64,000 nucleotides of DNA from NCBI GenBank assembly GCA_903824675.1, contig CAIJXV010000055.1, positions 51,071 to 115,070 on the forward strand, in the 5' to 3' direction. Source of the stretch: an uncultured bacterium. Lineage in GTDB: Bacteria > Verrucomicrobiota > Kiritimatiellia > CAIKKV01 > CAIJXV01. Both the position numbers and the translations under genes were made by a program. Below the pieces are notes generated by a model, which worked only from the letters and a program-made list of their open reading frames with translations, was not told where the DNA came from and made no database searches. Positions 36,101 to 44,662 of the stretch are shown one piece after another (position 1 is the first letter of the stretch; each line of letters begins with the position of its first letter).

Positions 36101-36717
36101 TCGAATTTCAGCGGCTTATACTTGCAGACGAGTTCGAACAGACGATCGGTTTTGGCGGCCTTGGGATCCGGATCCTGTCGAAAACTTCCCGGGGGGATGG
36201 CGATTTCCTGGAGATACGGTTGAAGCGTGGGGTCTTTGAGGAGATCCTGGCGGAATTTGTCGACTTCCGCGTCAGCCCGGGCGGATGTAGCGCGACCCTT
36301 GATTTGTATTTTGAAGACCCGTGCGGTTTTTTTGTCGACGGTTTGCACGACCCGGTCGATTCGGAGTTCCGTCAGTTGAATGGTGGGCGGAACCAGAACC
36401 TGAATGGCTTTCAACTGTTCATAAACAGGGAGGCGTGCGGATTTCCAGCCTTGGAATTCGGTCAGGACATCTTTTTGACGGTTCAAATTGGTGGTCAATG
36501 CGATTTGTTCATCATATTGCGGCTTAATTTTCTTGATGCTCGTATTGACCCAATGGAGGTGTTCATTGACATCGCGCATATGTTTACCGAAAACGAGGAT
36601 GACGAATACGAGCGCGGAGATCACGGTAAACGTCAGAATCCGGAGGAATAAGGAGAGCGAGACGAGACTGGCGCTTCGTCGTTCGGCAACCTGTATGAGA
36701 TCGACCCGCAGGTTCAT
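36097..36717 (-). CDS. pilN: PilN-like pilus assembly protein
   Basis: From the ATG at 36717 the product is 206 residues. It begins MNLRVDLIQV, resembling the conserved PilN N-terminus that binds PilM, followed by one membrane helix (about 24-46), a coiled coil and a small alpha/beta domain. The start overlaps the PilM stop by four bases; an earlier in-frame codon at 36741 lies inside PilM and is rejected. It would couple cytoplasmic PilM to periplasmic PilO. Confidence 0.84.
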   Translation of the reverse strand: MNLRVDLIQVAERRSASLVSLSLFLRILTFTVISALVFVILVFGKHMRDVNEHLHWVNTSIKKIKPQYDEQIALTTNLNRQKDVLTEFQGWKSARLPVYEQLKAIQVLVPPTIQLTELRIDRVVQTVDKKTARVFKIQIKGRATSARADAEVDKFRQDLLKDPTLQPYLQEIAIPPGSFRQDPDPKAAKTDRLFELVCKYKPLKFE

Positions 36718-37730
36718 GGTGGTGTATCCAGGGTTCCCCACGCTGCGCCCATGGCAGCCGAGAAACGGGATTCTCGGCCCTTGAGTTCATCCGGAATCGC
36801 GCCTGGCTGTATGGTCACGGGCTCAAAGGGGTCCCAAAGGGTGATCGGCAATCCCAAGGCGTTTTGAACAACGGCATTCCAATCGCGGGAGGCGGTTGCG
36901 CCGCCGCTGACATAAATCCGGCTGATCCGACAGTTCTCCCGGCGTTCCAGGAAATCGCGCGAGATCACCAGCTGCTTGATAAAGGGATCCATGGCGTCGG
37001 TGAAAAATTGAGAGAGATCGATCGATCCGCCCGAGACGATTTCCAAGGCGGTCGCCGCATCCACCCCCATGCTTTTCTGCACCCGGGCGAGAATGGCATT
37101 GGATCCAAAATCAAATTTACGGACGAGTGCTGCGACGGACTTGTTGAAAATGGCCATGAAACTGACTTCCGCGCCAAAATCGATGACCCCGACGGTGTCC
37201 TCTTTGTGTTGGAAGACCGGTCCCTGCAGGAAGGACGAGAGACTGGCCAATCCGGAAACTTCGATAGAGTAGGGCGCCGGAAAGCCGGAGGGGAAAAGTT
37301 GGAGGGCCCATTGAATATCCGCCTCCGGGATAGCGACGACGAGCACTTTCGATTCCGTGCGACCATGGCCTTCGCTTAAAATGCGGTAGGAAATCCGGAA
37401 ATCAGCCGTTTTATCAATGCCCATCATCTCGCTGAGTTGGGCTTCCATCGTGGCATCCGTCTTCCCCATGAAGCTGAGTAGCTTAACGAGGGCTGATTTG
37501 CCGGTCAAGGCGATGGAGACCTGACGGGCGGAGAGATTTTTGGGGAGGAGTAAAGGCAAAACCGGACTGCCCTCTGGGGGGAGGGTAATCGCGGGGAGCA
37601 GGGCGGCCGCCACGAGGGTTGGGGCGGTTGTTGAATCGGGATTGCGTTTTAAGCGGACCGCCTTGACCCCTCCAGCGGCAACATCCACTCCGACAATGTC
37701 GGCAACCCCGCGTTTGAAATTAAATTTCAT
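36714..37730 (-). CDS. pilM: PilM-like actin-fold pilus assembly ATPase
   Basis: The product of about 338 residues has the actin-like fold of PilM: VGVDVAAGGVKAVRL at the N-terminus, a central VGVIDFGAEVSFMAIF (phosphate-2-type) segment and YVSGGATASRDW near the C-terminus. PilM is cytoplasmic, binds nucleotide and the PilN N-terminus. The ATG at 37730 is preferred; a TTG four codons earlier sits only two bases from GAGGA. The 194-bp gap upstream, unlike the tight junctions downstream, suggests a possible secondary promoter or attenuation point. Confidence 0.88.
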   Translation of the reverse strand: MKFNFKRGVADIVGVDVAAGGVKAVRLKRNPDSTTAPTLVAAALLPAITLPPEGSPVLPLLLPKNLSARQVSIALTGKSALVKLLSFMGKTDATMEAQLSEMMGIDKTADFRISYRILSEGHGRTESKVLVVAIPEADIQWALQLFPSGFPAPYSIEVSGLASLSSFLQGPVFQHKEDTVGVIDFGAEVSFMAIFNKSVAALVRKFDFGSNAILARVQKSMGVDAATALEIVSGGSIDLSQFFTDAMDPFIKQLVISRDFLERRENCRISRIYVSGGATASRDWNAVVQNALGLPITLWDPFEPVTIQPGAIPDELKGRESRFSAAMGAAWGTLDTPP

Positions 37731-37873
37731 ACCGTCGATCAAAATCCTCGAGGCTTAAATTACGTCTCTTAAGTAACAAAAAAAATGAATGATGACAAAC
37801 CCTTATTTTTATCCCTGAGCGAAGACAGTAGAGCCGATGCACTCCAGCGCCCTGTACATTGTAATCTGGCGGT

Positions 37874-37917
37874 TCCTCCCTCTCCAGGGCCTGTCCCCCC
37901 GTCACGAGGAGGGAGGA
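37874..37917. terminator. hairpin between minor pilin genes and pilM
   Basis: TCCTCCCTC (37874-37882) pairs with GAGGGAGGA (37909-37917) around a 26-base loop in the 194-bp gap between the PilX-like gene and pilM. There is no T-tract after it. It may reduce read-through or protect the upstream minor pilin mRNA, giving separate dosage of minor pilins and assembly proteins. Confidence 0.4.
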
Positions 37918-37936
37918 GGAAAAAGCCAATTGCATT

Positions 37937-39028
37937 TTATTTCAACCATCCGCCCACAATCACCTCTGGCGGTACGGTTGGATTCAAGGGATCCCACGGG
38001 GGATAGCCGGAACCCTTGGTAACGGTTACATTGTTTTTGATGTCGACATAACCATTGGCAATCACACCATTTTGAATGACCATATTATTGCGCAGGATGA
38101 TGTTGCCCCCAGAAGAATAAAGGAGCCCATTCCATCGGGTCCGATTATTAACGTCAATCGTTCCTTTACAGATAATGGCTGGATAATTGGCGTTTATCGA
38201 ATTGTGCTGTTCGAATTTATTGTCAATGGTGACCGTTCCATTGGCGACCAGCGTTCCATTCAGCGTGCTTCTATTCGCAATGGTCACATTTCCGTTGACG
38301 TAAATGATGCCATTTGAGGACGAGATCGTTTCGCCAGAGAAGGTCTTGTTGGTCGGGTAATAGGCTCCGCCGTTGAGGGCCAGGGTGCGAAAACTGTCGA
38401 TGTTGAAAACCGGAAGAACTCGGCGGGGCGAAGCCGGCTGAAGAGTGCCATCCAGATCCCCAATGGTTCCGACGGCTGACACGATGCCGTTAATATCACC
38501 GTTTTTCCCCCCTGAAGATTCGGTGATATTCCCGTTGGCATGTACATTGCCATTGATAGTGAAGGCTGCGGACGCGAAGGAGACATACGTCCCGGCCAGA
38601 ATGGCCCCGTCGATATCCCAGAGATCGTTATTCGCGTTCTCGGTTGTGCCCAGAAGTTCAACAACGGTTGTTCGTTGGGAGGTGTTAAACGTCCCGACGC
38701 TGGTGATCAGCACGTTGTTATTGGTCTTTTTCTGAGACACTGCGGAGTAGGCTCCGCCTTCAAAGTCCGTGTTGGCGGTGGTGTTATTCTGCCAATACAG
38801 GTAATTGGTGCCCAACTTGGCGATCATGTCGGCGATGCCGGCTTCGGCACAGGCCAGTGCTTTGGCATCGCGATTGATGCGGCGAACCCGAAATGCGGAC
38901 TGGTTGGTCATGGTGGTCAAGGCCAGGGTGGCCAGTAGCAGGAGGGTCAGAATAACCATGGCGATGACCAAGGCAAACCCCTGGTTTGCCGCCCGATTTT
39001 TCGGCGTGCGGATGATGGTGTTGTTCAT
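37937..39028 (-). CDS. PilX-like minor pilin with beta-helix cargo domain
   Basis: The N-terminus resembles PilX-type prepilins: a polar leader, then GFALVIAMVILTLLLLATLA and RRINRDAKALACAEAGI, an A-x-A-A-type segment common to PilX. The C-terminal 220 residues carry repeated short beta units (GNVHANGNIT, GTLVANGTVTI, GVIANGYVDIKNNV) suggestive of a beta-helix or bactofilin-like fold, not usual for PilX. Length is 363 residues versus about 170-200 for typical PilX. It lies between the PilW-like gene and PilM. It is probably a tip or priming pilin displaying a beta-helical domain. Confidence 0.78.
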   Translation of the reverse strand: MNNTIIRTPKNRAANQGFALVIAMVILTLLLLATLALTTMTNQSAFRVRRINRDAKALACAEAGIADMIAKLGTNYLYWQNNTTANTDFEGGAYSAVSQKKTNNNVLITSVGTFNTSQRTTVVELLGTTENANNDLWDIDGAILAGTYVSFASAAFTINGNVHANGNITESSGGKNGDINGIVSAVGTIGDLDGTLQPASPRRVLPVFNIDSFRTLALNGGAYYPTNKTFSGETISSSNGIIYVNGNVTIANRSTLNGTLVANGTVTIDNKFEQHNSINANYPAIICKGTIDVNNRTRWNGLLYSSGGNIILRNNMVIQNGVIANGYVDIKNNVTVTKGSGYPPWDPLNPTVPPEVIVGGWLK

Positions 39029-39045
39029 GATCGGACTCCTTATGT

Positions 39046-41148
39046 TTATTTTGCGGTGTTAAGTGGACGAACTTCCATCAGACCGGAGACCTTATTGGTG
39101 CCGAAGGGGCCGGTCTTGTAAATTTCCATATCAATTTCGAGGCCCTTGATGAACTGGTTGCCATCGACGGTGGCGCCAATAATGCCATAGTTGGGGCCCT
39201 GGCCCAGATCGACGGTCAGATCGCAAATGCCGGTGGGCGGAGTCCATTCGATGGTCACATCGCGCAAATACGCGGTGATGAGATGTTCAGTATGACCGAT
39301 AGAACCCGCTGGAGATCCGTCGGTCGTAAAAAGCGCTTCGTATTGGAGATAGCGACCGGCTCCAATTCCCGCCAAGCTATTGGCGTCTGATGGATTTTGG
39401 AAATAGGTGGATGAAATCCAGGGGCCGGCATCGCTGAGATCGGGATTGTCCCCGCTTCGAGCCCGGATATCAATGTCGCCAGCGGAATAGTTTTCGACAT
39501 GGGTCCAGTTTAGTTTTCGATAGGCGGGGTTGATGATATGCGTGTCGAAAATACCCGAACGATAGATTCCCTGATCGGGATACCGCACCTCGATCTTGCT
39601 GATCCCCACCAGGTTGGGTGACTGATCGCCATCAATGTAGCTCATGTGCCACTTGGTGCTGACCCATCCTCGGGCGCAACTTTGGGCCATGGAATCGGTT
39701 TTACGGTCAAAATAGACCAGATAACTTTTGTCGCGATTGATGGTCGTGTCGAGCCAGTCGCTCCAGACCCCGGTATTGGCCGAAATTCGTTTGCTGGTAC
39801 TGCCCGAAAAATAGATTTGCTTAATGGTCCCGGAGACCGGATTCGTGTTGGCGGCCATTTCGGCGATGTAGACGTCATTGATGAAGAGGCTGTCGTTGGA
39901 GCCGGCCTCGAAATAGAAACGGGCCCATACGCCATTCAGAATAATTTTGGAATAGATTTCGGATCCGCCCCAGATGATATTATAGATGGTGTCCGAATTG
40001 GTGATGGCGAACGAGGGAATATCGCCTTCGGTGCAGTTGGCGGCAGACCAGGCAATACCTTGTTGGAGCGCAAGGCAAATATCGGGAATATAGGGGGAGG
40101 AGGAGGCGAAAGAGTCTATTTTTTGCCGGCTGGTATTGCTGTTGATGAGACCGATCTGATCGTCAAAATGGGTGTCGCACCAGAGGTCGTTAAAGACTTT
40201 GAAGTTGATATAGTGGTTGGAGGAGGGAGGGGTGAAGGTGAGTTGGGCGTCCCCGCTCCAGGACGCGCCGTAGGCTGACATGACTTGGGCGGAAACGGAG
40301 CCGCCGGAAATGGTATAGGCGTAAGAGGGGGCCCCATCGGAACCGCTGGGAATATAGGAATTCCGCAGATACATCTCGCCTTCCCGGGCACTGTCGCTGG
40401 CGCTGAGCGCGAATTTGTCGAACCCGACGGAATAGCCGGAACTCAACGGGTTTTTGTCGACAACCGTGAACTTCAGGTCGTGCATGCCGTTGGTGAGTAC
40501 GATGCTGCCCCAGTTGACGGTTTTGGCTTTGCGATAGCTGGGAGCATAGCCGTCGAATCGGACTTCCGGTGGGCGGAGGTAAAGTTTAACCAGATTGGCG
40601 AAGATAACTTTGGAGGCAACCGCTTCGACGACTCCATTGGCATTGGTGAGGCGGGCGGCTTGCAATCCGGCCGTGTTGGTCGCCTGCACCGTTTTAAGGA
40701 GTTGCCCATAAAGTTCGGAGGGCGTGGCATTGGTTTTACGGGGTGAGTAGACCGTGCGGAGCAGTTCGTCCGGTGAACCGGTGCGGACGTGATAGACGAC
40801 GGTTTTGTCCCAAATGATCTTGCCCGCGGCATCCCGGGTGAGGAGACCGTCGTTGCCGGGGGTAGCCAAAGGGATGCTGAATGCGGTGTAAACCGTGCCG
40901 GTGGCTGGATAGAAAGCCATCAGACCAATGCCGACGCTGGAAAGCCGCAGATCCTGTCGGATTCGTTCGGTGGCTATTTCCAGGTTGATATTCAATTCGC
41001 TTTTAATCATTTCCGTGCGCCAAGTCCGCAGACCATTGATGAAAGCCATGGTGGTACTGCCGATGACCAAGGTTGCAATGGTGAGTGCAACGAGGATTTC
41101 GGTGATCGTAAACCCGCAGACCCCTGTTTTCTGGCGATGAATTTTCAT
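39046..41148 (-). CDS. PilW-like large prepilin-type protein (700 aa)
   Basis: The N-terminal leader ends in G and is followed by FTITEILVALTIATLV, the type IV prepilin cleavage motif with Glu at +5. The next part (GLRTWRTEMIKSELN...RIRQDLR) resembles PilW. The remaining roughly 600 residues are beta-rich with no recognised catalytic motif, including SFAITNSDT and YDRGTN-like low-complexity segments. Typical PilW is 200-350 residues, so this one carries a large extra domain. It overlaps no neighbour; 13 bases separate it from the PilV-like gene. It would insert into the pilus tip. Confidence 0.8.
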   Translation of the reverse strand: MKIHRQKTGVCGFTITEILVALTIATLVIGSTTMAFINGLRTWRTEMIKSELNINLEIATERIRQDLRLSSVGIGLMAFYPATGTVYTAFSIPLATPGNDGLLTRDAAGKIIWDKTVVYHVRTGSPDELLRTVYSPRKTNATPSELYGQLLKTVQATNTAGLQAARLTNANGVVEAVASKVIFANLVKLYLRPPEVRFDGYAPSYRKAKTVNWGSIVLTNGMHDLKFTVVDKNPLSSGYSVGFDKFALSASDSAREGEMYLRNSYIPSGSDGAPSYAYTISGGSVSAQVMSAYGASWSGDAQLTFTPPSSNHYINFKVFNDLWCDTHFDDQIGLINSNTSRQKIDSFASSSPYIPDICLALQQGIAWSAANCTEGDIPSFAITNSDTIYNIIWGGSEIYSKIILNGVWARFYFEAGSNDSLFINDVYIAEMAANTNPVSGTIKQIYFSGSTSKRISANTGVWSDWLDTTINRDKSYLVYFDRKTDSMAQSCARGWVSTKWHMSYIDGDQSPNLVGISKIEVRYPDQGIYRSGIFDTHIINPAYRKLNWTHVENYSAGDIDIRARSGDNPDLSDAGPWISSTYFQNPSDANSLAGIGAGRYLQYEALFTTDGSPAGSIGHTEHLITAYLRDVTIEWTPPTGICDLTVDLGQGPNYGIIGATVDGNQFIKGLEIDMEIYKTGPFGTNKVSGLMEVRPLNTAK

Positions 41149-41161
41149 GGCGATCTTCTTT

Positions 41162-41569
41162 CTAAAATTTATTAGAAATCAGCGTGGTGACTTTGACCGG
41201 TTGCGCGCTCAAATTGGTTCCCCGATGCGGGTAATACACTTCCACCTGTATTTGGGTCAAATTGGGTGCGACATTAGTGTTGATGGTGGTGGGTCGCCGG
41301 TAAAGACCATTCTGCTTAAGATTCCCTTCGCCGTCGATTGCGACCCCGCTGGGTTCAGCCATTAGAGACAAACTGCCGTAATCGAAACTGAGCGCGCGTT
41401 GAATACGGTTGCGAGCGATTAATGTGGCCCGATAATTGTCGCCCGCCAGCTTGTGCGTCCGAAGCGCTCCAATAAAGACGGCATAGAACCCGGCACAAAA
41501 GATCATAAAAATGAAAGCGGCCACAATGACTTCAACTAATGTCATTCCTTTTTTAAGGTTCATTTTCAT
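41162..41569 (-). CDS. PilV-like minor prepilin
   Basis: This 135-residue protein begins MKMNLKKGMTLVEVIVAAF, a prepilin leader with G/M cleavage and Glu at +5. It is followed by a helix with a Cys and Phe-rich core and a short globular domain with SLSLMAEPSGVAIDGEGN. It is the first gene of the pilus operon. AAAGGTGA lies just upstream of the ATG and a sigma-54 promoter is 37 bases upstream. It is similar in size to PilV/FimT-class minor pilins. Confidence 0.82.
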   Translation of the reverse strand: MKMNLKKGMTLVEVIVAAFIFMIFCAGFYAVFIGALRTHKLAGDNYRATLIARNRIQRALSFDYGSLSLMAEPSGVAIDGEGNLKQNGLYRRPTTINTNVAPNLTQIQVEVYYPHRGTNLSAQPVKVTTLISNKF

Positions 41570-41605
41570 TTAAATCACCTTTGTCATTACCTGTCTGTAT
41601 TCTTT

Positions 41606-41622
41606 TAGCACATGCTGTGCCA
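41606..41622 (-). promoter_or_regulatory. sigma-54 promoter of the pilus operon
   Basis: The minus strand reads TGGCACAGCATGTGCTA. The GG (-24) and GC (-12) elements are 10 bases apart, as required for sigma-54, and TGGCAC matches the consensus exactly. It sits 37 bases upstream of the PilV-like start, predicting a leader of about 25 nt. The same pattern occurs before the two near-identical pilins. Confidence 0.75.
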
Positions 41623-41850
41623 TTCTTATACACCAGTATCTTGGTTTCCGTTTAAACTGACATCTACTAAGATGAATGTGGCATATTCACGTCTACAATA
41701 AAAGGAGGAATATTCATATTTCAACGGGTTACAGGAATATTGATCAAGGGAGGGTTGAAAAACTAACGGATAGATAACGATAGATTTGTACGAAATTCGC
41801 TTAGCTTCATCTAGGCAATATTCATGCGGAACACAAATCATTATGAAGAA

Positions 41851-41870
41851 TTTTCTCAATATTGAGAAAA
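41851..41870. promoter_or_regulatory. 20-bp perfect palindrome, candidate activator site
   Basis: TTTTCTCAAT followed by its exact complement ATTGAGAAAA. The centre lies about 240 bases upstream of the pilus operon sigma-54 site and about 85 bases upstream of the divergent one, a position expected for an upstream activator site. Similar TGAGAAAATAT half-sites occur upstream of the pilin promoter (51819-51830 and 51941-51953). Confidence 0.5.
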
Positions 41871-41945
41871 TATTTAATTAAAAATAAATGGACGACATGG
41901 TTTTTTTGGATGATAATCCAAATTGTTAGTTTCGGGTATCCGTTT

Positions 41946-41961
41946 TGGCATCTATTGTGCT
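41946..41961 (+). promoter_or_regulatory. sigma-54 promoter of the PAS/HisKA gene
   Basis: The plus strand reads TGGCATCTATTGTGCT with GG and GC 10 bases apart. It deviates from the consensus at the sixth base (T for C). It lies 87 bases upstream of the ATG at 42049. A TTGACT at 41964 could be an alternative -35, but no matching -10 was found. Confidence 0.6.
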
Positions 41962-42048
41962 ACTTGACTTTGCGTAAAGGTATGTTTTAGTTAATCGCCT
42001 GACTTTTTGAAGAGTAAGGGCGCGAGTCATTCGTAGGGATGTTTGTTT

Positions 42049-43218
42049 ATGGCAGAACGCCGGGACATGCTATCGCAGACGATTCGGATCGATATTCCAC
42101 CAGATCTGCTCAAGACCATTGATTCCACCCGGGACCGTAAAGTGGGTGTGCCTGCCCGGAAATCACACGAAACACGGTCCTCGACCGGGCCCGTTGGTCT
42201 ATTGGAGTTAGACAGCAATTTCCACGAATTATTTCAACACGTTTACGATGGAGCGCTCATCGCCGATCTATCCGGCCGCATCATCGATGCCAATAGACGG
42301 GCGTGTGAATTTTTGCTCTATGAACGCGCTGAATTTCAAAGTCTCAATATTACGGACGTCATCTCCGGATCCGATTCCGGACTGGTCAAGGCCTTGCGGA
42401 CCAACCTGGCAAAAGATCTCTTCACGTTGATTCAGTGCTATTGCGCTCGAAAAGACCGATCCCTCTTTCCATCTGAAATCGCCGTCAACCACCTGAAACT
42501 CTCCAATCAAGGCTATCTGTGTTTCTTTATTCGGGATATCACGCTTCGGCGACAGGCCGATGAACTTCTGCGCACGGAACATAATGCGATCCAGAACTCC
42601 AGCAACGGGATTGGAATTGCGACGTTGGACGCCCAGTTCGAGTATGTCAACCCGGCTGTAGCCCAGATGTGGGGGTATGACCGGGTCGAGGAGGTCATCG
42701 GCCGGAATATCGTCGATTTCCTGGCTGATCCTGCGTTGGCGGGGAAGATGATTGAGGCGGGTAGAGCCGGCAAGGTCTGGACCGGCCGGACGCTGGCTAA
42801 GCGCAAGAACGGATCCTCCTTTCATGTCCAGATTTCAATTGCCGGTAACCGGGACAGTGATGATGAATTGGTGGGGATGGTGTTTTCCTTCCTCGACATT
42901 AGCGACAGTCTGCGGGTTGAGGAGGCCGAGCGCCAGACGGAACGGCAGCGGGTGATGGTGGAGAGCCTCGGTGCGGCCTGTCATCACCTTGGGCAGCCGG
43001 CCACCGTTATTCTGGCGAGTCTCGATGTGCTGCTTAAGTTGTCTGCCGTTGAAAAAAATGAGGTCGTAATCGACCTGTTGTCTTCCAGCATGGAAGCCGC
43101 GGAAACGCTGCGGACCATGTTGCGCGATTTAAATGGCATGACCGAATACAAGACCCGGCCATACCTCGAAAACCAGGAAGGGACCGCTGCCGGCGGCGCC
43201 CGGATCCTGGATGTATAG
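42049..43218 (+). CDS. tandem PAS protein with HisKA-like domain but no ATPase domain
   Basis: From the ATG at 42049 (AGGGA upstream) the product is 389 residues. Two PAS domains lie at about 55-165 (LIADLSGRIIDANRRACEFLLY) and 180-290 (GIATLDAQFEYVNPAVAQMWGY). A dimerisation/phosphoacceptor-like segment follows with GAACHHLGQPATVIL near residue 315. The chain then ends after about 60 residues with YKTRPYLENQ and RILDV. There is no HATPase domain and no sign of a frameshift, so it is a complete gene that cannot phosphorylate itself. It may be a receptor of a partner kinase or a phosphatase for the regulator. It is divergent from the pilus operon with its own sigma-54 site. Confidence 0.82.
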   Translation: MAERRDMLSQTIRIDIPPDLLKTIDSTRDRKVGVPARKSHETRSSTGPVGLLELDSNFHELFQHVYDGALIADLSGRIIDANRRACEFLLYERAEFQSLNITDVISGSDSGLVKALRTNLAKDLFTLIQCYCARKDRSLFPSEIAVNHLKLSNQGYLCFFIRDITLRRQADELLRTEHNAIQNSSNGIGIATLDAQFEYVNPAVAQMWGYDRVEEVIGRNIVDFLADPALAGKMIEAGRAGKVWTGRTLAKRKNGSSFHVQISIAGNRDSDDELVGMVFSFLDISDSLRVEEAERQTERQRVMVESLGAACHHLGQPATVILASLDVLLKLSAVEKNEVVIDLLSSSMEAAETLRTMLRDLNGMTEYKTRPYLENQEGTAAGGARILDV

Positions 43219-43266
43219 GGTCTCAATCTTCGAAGCCATGATATCAAATCAGACGATGGCCCCAGG

Positions 43267-44649
43267 ATGAACCGGCTCAAACTTCTTCTTTTTTCAAGTA
43301 TCGATGAACGGTCTGAAGTCGAAACCCGCTACGCACCCATCGGCTTGGCCGGACTCGCCGCCGGGGTTAATCGCGATTTCCCTGACGCTTGGGAGGTCCG
43401 GATCGCCAACGGCAATCTCCCGGCCCTTCTGCGCGATTTTGCGCCCGATGTGGTCGGGTTAAGTTGCGTCAGTCAGAATTATCATATTGCTCAAGCCCAG
43501 GCGCGGATATGCCGGGCGGCGTCGATCCCGGTTCTTTTGGGCGGCGTACATATCAGTATGCTTCCCGCTTCGTTGACGCCCGATTTTACAGCCGCCGGTC
43601 TGGATGAGGGTGAGGCGACCTTGTCCGATTTCCTGCGTATTTTCCAGGAGTGCCGGGGATTTCCGGTGGACCGGCTGGCGGCCGTTCCCGGTGTGGTTTT
43701 TTTTGATGGCGACCGCCGGATTCAAACCGCGCCGCGCCCGCCGGTGGCGAACCTCGATTCGATCCCGATTCCCCGCCATGATCTGTTGCCTCCCTCCTCG
43801 CACCGCTATCTCTTTACCTCCCGCGGGTGTCCCTACCGCTGTGCCTTTTGTGCCAGTTCCCGCTTCTGGCATAAAGTTCGTTTCCATTCTCCAGACCGGG
43901 TGCTGGAGGAAATCCATCTCCTGGTTGGGTTGGGCGCGCGGTTGATCAGTTTTTATGATGATCTATTTATCGCCGACATCAAGCGGTTGGCTGAAATCGC
44001 CGGGCGCATTGCCGCGTCCGATTTGCCGCAACGGGTCAAATTTACCTGTTCGGTTCGCGCCAATACGGTCACCGAGCCCGCCGCCGCCTTGCTGAAATCG
44101 ATGAATGTGGTTTCTTGCGGATTAGGACTCGAATCCGGAAACCCGGAGATCCTGACCTTTCTCAAAGGGAAGGGGATTACGGTCGAGCATAACCGGCAGG
44201 CGGTTGAAATTCTCAAGCGCCAGGGGATCAAGGCCAACGCCTCATTTGTGATCGGATCCCCCCACGAGACGGTGGAACAAATGATGGACACCTATCGATT
44301 CATTCGGGACACCCCTTTGGATCTCGTGGATATTTATGTGCTAACCCCCTTTCCGGGAACACCGGTTTGGGACTTGGCGCGGGAGCGGGGATTGGTATCG
44401 GATGATATGGATTGGTCGCGGCTGAATGTGAATTGGGAAGTGGGGGGGGATCGTGCCATTTTACTCAGCGAGACGGTGACACGTGAAGAGATGGCCCGGA
44501 TGTATGCGCGGTTTCGCCGGCTCCGGTTTCGGAAAAATATCAAGGCCGTCTGGTCTCATCCGTTGTTGCGCGATCTGCCCGCGATTTTATGGAAGACCTC
44601 ACAGGAACGGATGGCTCGTTGTTTTCGCGGGGCGTCTCCGCGAAAATAA
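43267..44649 (+). CDS. B12-binding domain radical SAM protein
   Basis: The 460-residue protein has an N-terminal cobalamin-binding-like domain (about 1-140, with LAAGVNRDFPDAW and VVGLSCVSQNYHIAQA). A radical SAM core follows with the [4Fe-4S] ligands C188, C192 and C195 (GCPYRCAFC). Continuing SAM-binding segments include GLGLESGNPE. There is no signal peptide. The family includes methylases, lipid and hopanoid modifiers and many unknowns. It starts 48 bases after the PAS gene and may be co-transcribed. The nearby glycosyl and methyl transferases hint at surface glycan or lipid modification, but the substrate is unknown. Confidence 0.9.
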   Translation: MNRLKLLLFSSIDERSEVETRYAPIGLAGLAAGVNRDFPDAWEVRIANGNLPALLRDFAPDVVGLSCVSQNYHIAQAQARICRAASIPVLLGGVHISMLPASLTPDFTAAGLDEGEATLSDFLRIFQECRGFPVDRLAAVPGVVFFDGDRRIQTAPRPPVANLDSIPIPRHDLLPPSSHRYLFTSRGCPYRCAFCASSRFWHKVRFHSPDRVLEEIHLLVGLGARLISFYDDLFIADIKRLAEIAGRIAASDLPQRVKFTCSVRANTVTEPAAALLKSMNVVSCGLGLESGNPEILTFLKGKGITVEHNRQAVEILKRQGIKANASFVIGSPHETVEQMMDTYRFIRDTPLDLVDIYVLTPFPGTPVWDLARERGLVSDDMDWSRLNVNWEVGGDRAILLSETVTREEMARMYARFRRLRFRKNIKAVWSHPLLRDLPAILWKTSQERMARCFRGASPRK

Positions 44650-44662
44650 AGGGGAGATCATC

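Larger units (their letters stand above)
41570..42048. other. AT-rich divergent control region
   Basis: This 479-bp gap lies between the pilus operon and the PAS gene. It holds back-to-back sigma-54 sites at 41606-41622 (minus) and 41946-41961 (plus) and a perfect palindrome between them at 41851-41870. A 77-codon open frame on the minus strand (41626-41859) has no coding-like composition and overlaps the control region, so I do not call it. Confidence 0.6.

Noticed and set aside
41626..41859. 77-codon frame on the minus strand in the divergent control region
   Set aside because: It overlaps the palindrome region, has no ribosome site and shows no family-like sequence.
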